64,000 bases of DNA from Lamellibrachia columna (Eukaryota; Annelida; Polychaeta; Sabellida; Siboglinidae), in contig OY759273.1 in NCBI GenBank assembly GCA_963662155.1, positions 27,122,066 through 27,186,065 of the forward strand, in the 5' to 3' direction. Numbering within the stretch: position 1 is the first letter of the stretch; each line of letters begins with the position of its first letter. Position numbers and translations under genes: made by a program. This document shows positions 58,655 to 64,000 of this stretch, in pieces. Under the pieces are notes generated by a model. That model ran no database searches. It had not been told where the DNA came from and saw nothing but the letters and a program-made list of their open reading frames with translations.

Positions 58655-59738
58655 CATTGTGCACAGTTTGTGTTCAATGTATCATGGGTATGAAATAGTG
58701 TGTTAAGTAAAGTACAATCATAATAAAAGTGTGTTAATTATAACTATAATCTTAAATGTTGTTCTTTTAGTTGTATGCTCTTAATATACCTCCCTCACGC
58801 CGCCCCCCCCCCCTCCACCTCGCCCGACCCCCACCCACCCTGCACTATCAATGGTTGCCTAAATTCCAACACCCCTGTAAGAATGAAGGTGGTTCTATTA
58901 CATGTGACTCAGTCTTCTAGTATTTCCACCCTTATGAAAGATAGCCTGTCCCTTTAATGAGGCGTGTGGTTGGTAGAACAGTACCAGAATAATACCCCCA
59001 AACCTTCACCTCAACCTAATGCAGACTAATAAATTTGGTTTTGTGTTGATGTCAGAGATGTCTTTCAGAGATTAATACTGTGCCACCCTACGCTGGTATC
59101 AGATAGTTGCAATGGAACCTTTGTGCAGTGTTTTGATACATTGACTAGTGGCTGTCCATAATATCTTGGCTGGTGAATGTTGGATAGAAACTGAAGGGAA
59201 CAGTTTGTGTTCAATGTATCGTGGGTATGAAATAGTGTGTTAAGTAAAGTACAATCATAATAAAAGTGTGTTAATTATAACTATCTTAAATGTGGTTCTT
59301 TTAGTTGTATGCTCTTAACATACCTCCCTCCCGCCTGCCCCCCCCTGTCTGACCCTCACCCACCCTGCACTATCAATGGTTGCCTAAATTCCAACACCCC
59401 TTTAATAATGAAGGTGGTTCTATTACATGTGACTCAGTCTTCTAGTATTTCCACCCTTATGAAAGATAGCCTGTCCCTTTAATTAGGGGTGTGGTTGGTA
59501 GAACAGTACCAGAATAATACCCCCAAACCTTCACCTCAACTTAATGCAGACTAATAAATTTGGTTTTGGGTTGATGTCAACATCAGAGATGTCTTTCAGG
59601 GATTAATACTGTGCCACCCACCCTACACTGGTATCAGGTAGTTGCAATGGAACCTTTGTGCAGTGTTTTGATACATTAGACTAGTGGCTGTCCATAATAT
59701 CTAGGCTGGTGAATGTTGGATAGAAACTTGAGGGACAA
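58655..59738 (+). repeat. Tandem duplication of ~540 bp, two copies
   Basis: 58655-59197 and 59198-59738 align from AGTTTGTGTTCAATGTATC to TGTTGGATAGAAACT, with small indels (for example the C-rich run at 58801-58812 vs 59338-59345). Confidence 0.88.
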
Positions 59739-60440
59739 AAACATCCACTATATATTACAAGTGCATATTTGTAGTTAAAGCTGCTCTGATAGCAATTTAT
59801 ACAGAATATTAAAACCTCATAGTATTGACCTTGATAGACTTTAGATCATGTTATTAAAGCTACAAAGTGACTAACACAACATGACTATAATTTTATAATT
59901 GTCCACCCTAACATAGTGAATGTTGTTTATTAAGCAGCTGACTAACATCATACATACTTTTTGAAATATTCTGGTTTGTGAAAGTATAAGCTTTTTAAGG
60001 GTGGGTCCAGTTTTCACCAGGATTATTCACCAGTCTATAATCATATACAATAATCTCATAACAAGAGTGGAGGCATTCTCAACAGAACACAATGTGTGTT
60101 GTTTCATAAAATACATTCACAGTTTAATATTTTACTTAAATTTATGTAAGCATTTTAAAGGAGACACTTGTCCTGGTAACTGAAATACTTGGGTGCAGAA
60201 TATTCAATGAACTGGAATACTAAGCATGGCAGAATGAATTGGGAACAAAGGAATAACCAATTAGCTTGCACGTGGCTGGTTTAGTTGAATCTGGTATAGC
60301 ATTGTTGTATTTACAATATAAACCAGTCGTGTGTATTGCGCATCTGTGAAGCGTTACAAAATTTGACAGTTTCCTGCCAAATCCCGTCTGGCAACTAGTC
60401 AAAGTGACCAATACTATTCACGTCTATGTAGCTTACTGCT
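59739..60440. other. Unassigned spacer
   Basis: No gene recognised. Confidence 0.4.
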
Positions 60441-60448
60441 AGTGCGGA

Positions 60449-60877
60449 ATGTTTGAGTGGGGATTCATCGATTTGTTCTTTGTCATTCTGTCATTGTGCG
60501 TGTTGTTTCTGACGCCGGATAACTGCTTTCCATGTTCCCAACGCTGCGCCCGAGTTTTAAAAATCGGGACAAACAAATCTAGGATCCTTGGCTTAGTGTC
60601 GGACAACTGGCGAGACATTAGCCGGCCATCAATCATGCTGAGCTCGTGGGGAGCTTCGAAACTAATTACGACCGCCGTTGTGCACGCAATAGTATGCGTG
60701 GTGTACCTAGAAACTGCCACTGAAGCGTTCCCCCGTGTTCGTCGAAGGCTGCGTGGCGAAAGTGGAGTACCTGGAAACTGTCGTCGTGGCGAGAATGGAG
60801 TATCTCGAAACTACAGCATTCTAAGTCATGGCTGCAGCCGCCTGCTAGATAGGATGACAGCTATTCTTAGGTCATAA
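60449..60877 (+). CDS. Hypothetical ORF, 142 codons (doubtful)
   Basis: Longest non-repeat ORF of the last 8 kb. It begins with a hydrophobic stretch (residues ~6-22, FIDLFFVILSLCVLFLT) that could be a signal anchor, then a Cys pair and a basic Arg/Gly-rich C-terminal part. No family recognised and no homologue in the window. It lies in a CpG-richer patch and just ahead of a possible splice acceptor (60938). It may be chance, or part of a real transcript. Confidence 0.2.
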   Translation: MFEWGFIDLFFVILSLCVLFLTPDNCFPCSQRCARVLKIGTNKSRILGLVSDNWRDISRPSIMLSSWGASKLITTAVVHAIVCVVYLETATEAFPRVRRRLRGESGVPGNCRRGENGVSRNYSILSHGCSRLLDRMTAILRS

Positions 60878-60939
60878 CGTCAAGTTTGGCAGCAGTGCAG
60901 GCAGTTAGATATAGTAATGTTTTTCTTTCTATGTTGTAG

Positions 60940-61005
60940 CGTGCAAATGAAGCTCGTTATTGTGAGGCATTCCGCACTGCTCTGACTGCAAAATATGTGT
61001 TTTAA
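60940..61005 (+). other. Possible terminal coding exon
   Basis: A pyrimidine-rich tract (tttttctttctatgttgtag) ends at AG 60938-60939. The next 21 codons read RANEARYCEAFRTALTAKYV, then F and TAA (61003-61005), an amino acid mix that looks coding. No matching upstream exon identified; speculative. Confidence 0.22.
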
Positions 61006-61009
61006 CCCA

Positions 61010-61864
61010 GAACATTAGCTGATAATATAAATATTAACAGTACAACCGTGTCAGGATATGGATTTAATTATTTCTCACGTGGCATATCTGATGGGAATGT
61101 TGAGAGGATGTATGTATGTCGAGAGACACATATGGTGTATGTCCATATGCAATTCGGAATTCTTGCTATTTTAGAACGCTAATTTTTCTGATTGATTTTG
61201 TGATATTTGTTGGCTTGTACATTTATGAACTGCATTGTCGTTTATTTAAACATTCCCACCATTTACTGAGTAAAAATTATGGAATCCTTAAATTGTGAAA
61301 AGCTATTATGCCTGTTGGTAAAATTGCATACTAGATAAAGACAAAGGTTGTTGATTAACAGTAATCTACACTTGGTCAACAATGTGAGAAATTACCTCAA
61401 ATGCTAACAAACCGAATAAAGTAATAAAATAAATATTAAGATTTTTCAGGACATCAGAACATTTATATATTTTTTATACATTTATATTTAACTATTTAGA
61501 TGCAAACAAAAATTTTCTTGCTGACACCACTGACTTATCTCGTCATATGCTCGCTACTTACAACATAAATTAACCAGTTTTGTTCCAGATGTGAACTTGC
61601 CATTTATGATTTTGAATAGTATATGTAGCCGGTTACTCTATATCTTCGACACACAACCATGGTTTTATTTTTAGCTGACAAATGTTGCACGTGTTTTGAA
61701 TTATTTATATTACATCTACATATTAATGCTGGTTTACTTGAAACAAGGCCATATTGTGGGTGTGGTTCACACAGCTGTAAATAGTTATAGTTGTGTCGTC
61801 ATACTCCTGAAATAAGCTCTCACAGATTGATGTAGAAATGGGATTAGAATAGTTTTAAAAACTA

Positions 61865-61865
<1 letters not shown>
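61010..61865. other. Unassigned AT-rich spacer
   Basis: Nothing recognised. Confidence 0.4.

Positions 61866-61867
<2 letters not shown>

Positions 61868-61917
<50 letters not shown>
61868..61917. repeat. (GT)n microsatellite
   Basis: About 48 bp of GT followed by a CGCGCATGCACGCGCATGCG alternating stretch. Confidence 0.95.
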
Positions 61918-62829
61918 TCGCGCGCATGCACGCGCATGCGTTGCCAGGTTTCATGACTGCTTCTCATGTTGAAAAAGTGACCTGTTACTTCAGAATAATG
62001 TATTCCCAGCACACCCAGGTATGTCTAGATATTGCAACACCAAGTTTTTTAATATTGATAATATCTCAGTTGATAAAAATAATATCCATGCAAAATGTGC
62101 TACTATGGTGTTCTTTCGCTTCTTAATATCTTGGAAAATATATGATTTCTTTAGCCCGTGATTTTTATATAAATTAAAACTTCTCATATGTCAAACTTAA
62201 GTCATGTTTACACAAAGCAGTGCATACTGACAGTACCTGGCTCACCTATTTGAGATATCAAAGTCATAAGTTTTAGGTAAGTACATTTTAGGGCCCATCA
62301 ATGACTACTGGTAGGATAAATATAAGATAGCTATCACATATCATAGAATTTCACACTCCACATCTCTACTCCAGCAATGGCTCTAGAAGAGGTTTGTTTG
62401 AAGTAAAACCATGAGATCTGATAACGCCATGTGTGGGGTGATCATAGAGTGGGTGTGATGCTTCCAAGTAAAACAGATGTGACATGTTAATGCTATTTGT
62501 GGATTCAGGAGTCTGGCACAAATTTTCTGCCCTGTTGCTGAGGGGTAAGGCCACAATAACCTGCACCTGCTGATGGAAGGGAGGTCTGATCAATAATAAC
62601 AACAGTTCACTGAAGCTCCCAGCTGTTGTTGAGCAATTATTCAAGTTATACAAACAAACTTCTTTTTGTGGCCTGAACGATGTTTTTTTTACAATACAAG
62701 CAGTTAGCTTCATAAACGCATCATAATTATATCCTTAAATGACTTCACAGTCTGGTTTCTTGGAATATGAAATTTAACATAATTTTGACCACTGGAGAAA
62801 CTGTGATTCTTTGTTCAAATAGTTCTACC

Positions 62830-62955
62830 GAATCTCTCTGCATTGTCATTGTAACTCGATTATATTACATTGAATATGCAATTATATTCCTGTAAAGCGC
62901 TTTGAGCATTTTTTTATTTTCGCTTTATAAAAATAAATATTATTATTATACCAAA
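62830..62955 (+). mobile_element. L2-type LINE/SINE 3' end
   Basis: CCTGTAAAGCGCTTTGAGCA at 62891-62910, then 'cgctttataaaaataaatattattatta'. This is the well-known 3' signature of L2-clade LINEs (GCGCTTTGAGCA..GCGCTATATAAATA + (ATT)n). No coding part remains. Confidence 0.7.
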
Positions 62956-63820
62956 TAAATAAACCATGCTATGTTTGTCATTGTAGGCAACACGATTAAA
63001 TGTTTTGTAAATTTAAATTCAAAATAATGTAGTTGTTGTTAATTGATTACAAAATGAGATGTTGCTAATAGTTTAACAGTTTTATTATGTACAGTTTGGA
63101 AAAGTATCCTGTTAGTACAACTGGGAATATTTACAATTTGTACATTTACAATCCCCTTCCATTTATAGTCTCATGGTAAATCATTTTTGTTATGTGGAAT
63201 GAAGAAAACACCCTTTTGGAAAACAGCTTAAGTGAATGTCTTGTAGATTGGGAGGTGATTTAAAAAGCCCCTTGTACAAAGAGCTCCTTGTACACACATT
63301 TCCCACTCAGGAATAGAGTTAATCTATTTGTTGAGATGTAAATATTGGTTCAAGGAGTTCTCAAGTTGTAAACAAAGCAAGATTGCTCAGAGCCCTTTGA
63401 AGTCTCTTTGATATATGGCCTCTGCTTAGACACCATCTCAAAACATCCATGTTCAACACTACACAAAATGAGTTTCATTGTGGGAAGGCAGGGTTAGCGA
63501 CTGTTTTGTTTGGCCTCATCCATTGATGCATTAAGGCAGGCACAAAACGTGTATATATTTTATTGTATCATTCTAGAGTTTGTTTATAAATTATAGGTTT
63601 CAGATGCACAAAACCATGTTCTTGCTACATCACATCAGATTTCCAACAACTAGTAAAGATGGCTTGCAAAGTCAATGATACAGAGTTACTATAATTGCCA
63701 TGATGATAATCATGATTATAATGGTCTTATTCTCTGGCAATAATAAAAACTAAAACCAAATGTCATGCTGACGGTAGAGGAATAAATGCAGCTTACCTTT
63801 TGTTCAACAGGGAAGATGAT
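62956..63820. other. Unassigned AT-rich spacer
   Basis: No gene recognised. Confidence 0.4.
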
Positions 63821-63825
63821 GTGTC

Positions 63826-63980
63826 ATTTGGAAATTGTCCTACGCACATTTGTCCTACAACAGTTTGTTCTATGCACATTTATCCTACAACACATTTGTC
63901 CTACACCAGTGTCCTATGCACATTTGTCCTACAACAGTTTGTCCTACACACATTAATTTGTCCTACACCAATTTGCCCAA
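63826..63980 (+). repeat. Diverged short tandem repeat ('cacatttgtcctac')
   Basis: Irregular repeats of TCCTAC(A/G)CACATTTG and TCCTACAACAGTTTG running to the window end; the ORF over it is repeat-coded. Confidence 0.8.
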
Positions 63981-64000
63981 TGATTCTATAAGTACTTGTT

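Overview
The window looks like non-coding genomic DNA of an AT-rich animal, most likely a marine invertebrate. I could not fix the phylum. The evidence is long (TA)n, (GT)n and (CATA)n microsatellites, remains of several non-LTR retrotransposon clades (a CR1/L2/Jockey-like element with an N-terminal 2A-like motif, RTE-like elements), Penelope-like elements with GIY-YIG remains, and a hAT transposase remnant. I found no intact host protein-coding gene. The long ORFs are either broken transposons or translated simple repeats.

The notable content is in the first ~31 kb: a cluster of about 17 loci that I read as Y RNA (Ro60-associated, stem-bulge RNA type) genes on both strands. Each intact ~100-nt unit begins near GGTCCGG, runs through a GGUGGG-UUAUC segment, later has CCCACC to close the upper stem, then GACC to close the lower stem, and ends in a run of 4-5 T (Pol III terminator). 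Twelve copies look intact, three are degenerate (6920, 24061, 28869) and two are 5' fragments (23553, 28361). Most carry a snRNA-type (Pol III type 3) promoter: an octamer (ATTTGCAT / ATGCAAAT) about 235 bp upstream, a PSE-like block (ACACCGTAAAATCAGC type) about 45-70 bp upstream, and a TATA box about 25-30 bp upstream. Many copies also have a GC-rich block (GGCGCCATTCGCCGCC type) beside the octamer. The RNAs fall into four loop classes whose loop hairpin changes in a compensatory way.

Layout: 1-6.1 kb, class I gene and a tandem duplication of a convergent class II (+) / class III (-) pair with a 49-bp minisatellite; 6.1-8.6 kb, a degenerate class I copy and a class IV gene; 8.6-12.4 kb, decayed unit pieces and LINE 3' ends; 12.5 kb, class IV gene; 13-17.9 kb, microsatellites and two RT pseudogenes facing each other; 18.6 kb, class IV gene; 20-21.1 kb, RTE RT relic; 21.4 and 22.5 kb, class IV and III genes; 22.6-32.6 kb, a ~5 kb tandem duplication, each copy holding a truncated Y locus, a degenerate Y locus, a LINE 3' end, an intact class IV gene and a Penelope-like relic; 33.2-40.6 kb, unique sequence with a 32-bp tandem array and very long (TA)n; 41.2-44.7 kb, 2A-bearing LINE; 45.6-47.5 kb, RTE with its RT core deleted; 47.8-48.8 kb, hAT relic; 49-64 kb, mostly unassigned DNA with a possible promoter/first exon (51.2-52.3 kb), RTE 3' fragment, a 63-bp inverted repeat, minisatellites, a 540-bp tandem duplication and an L2-type 3' end.

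If transcribed, the intact loci would supply a multi-copy set of small Pol III RNAs expected to bind Ro60. The repeats and broken loci suggest growth of the cluster by unequal recombination, with transposons filling the spacers.
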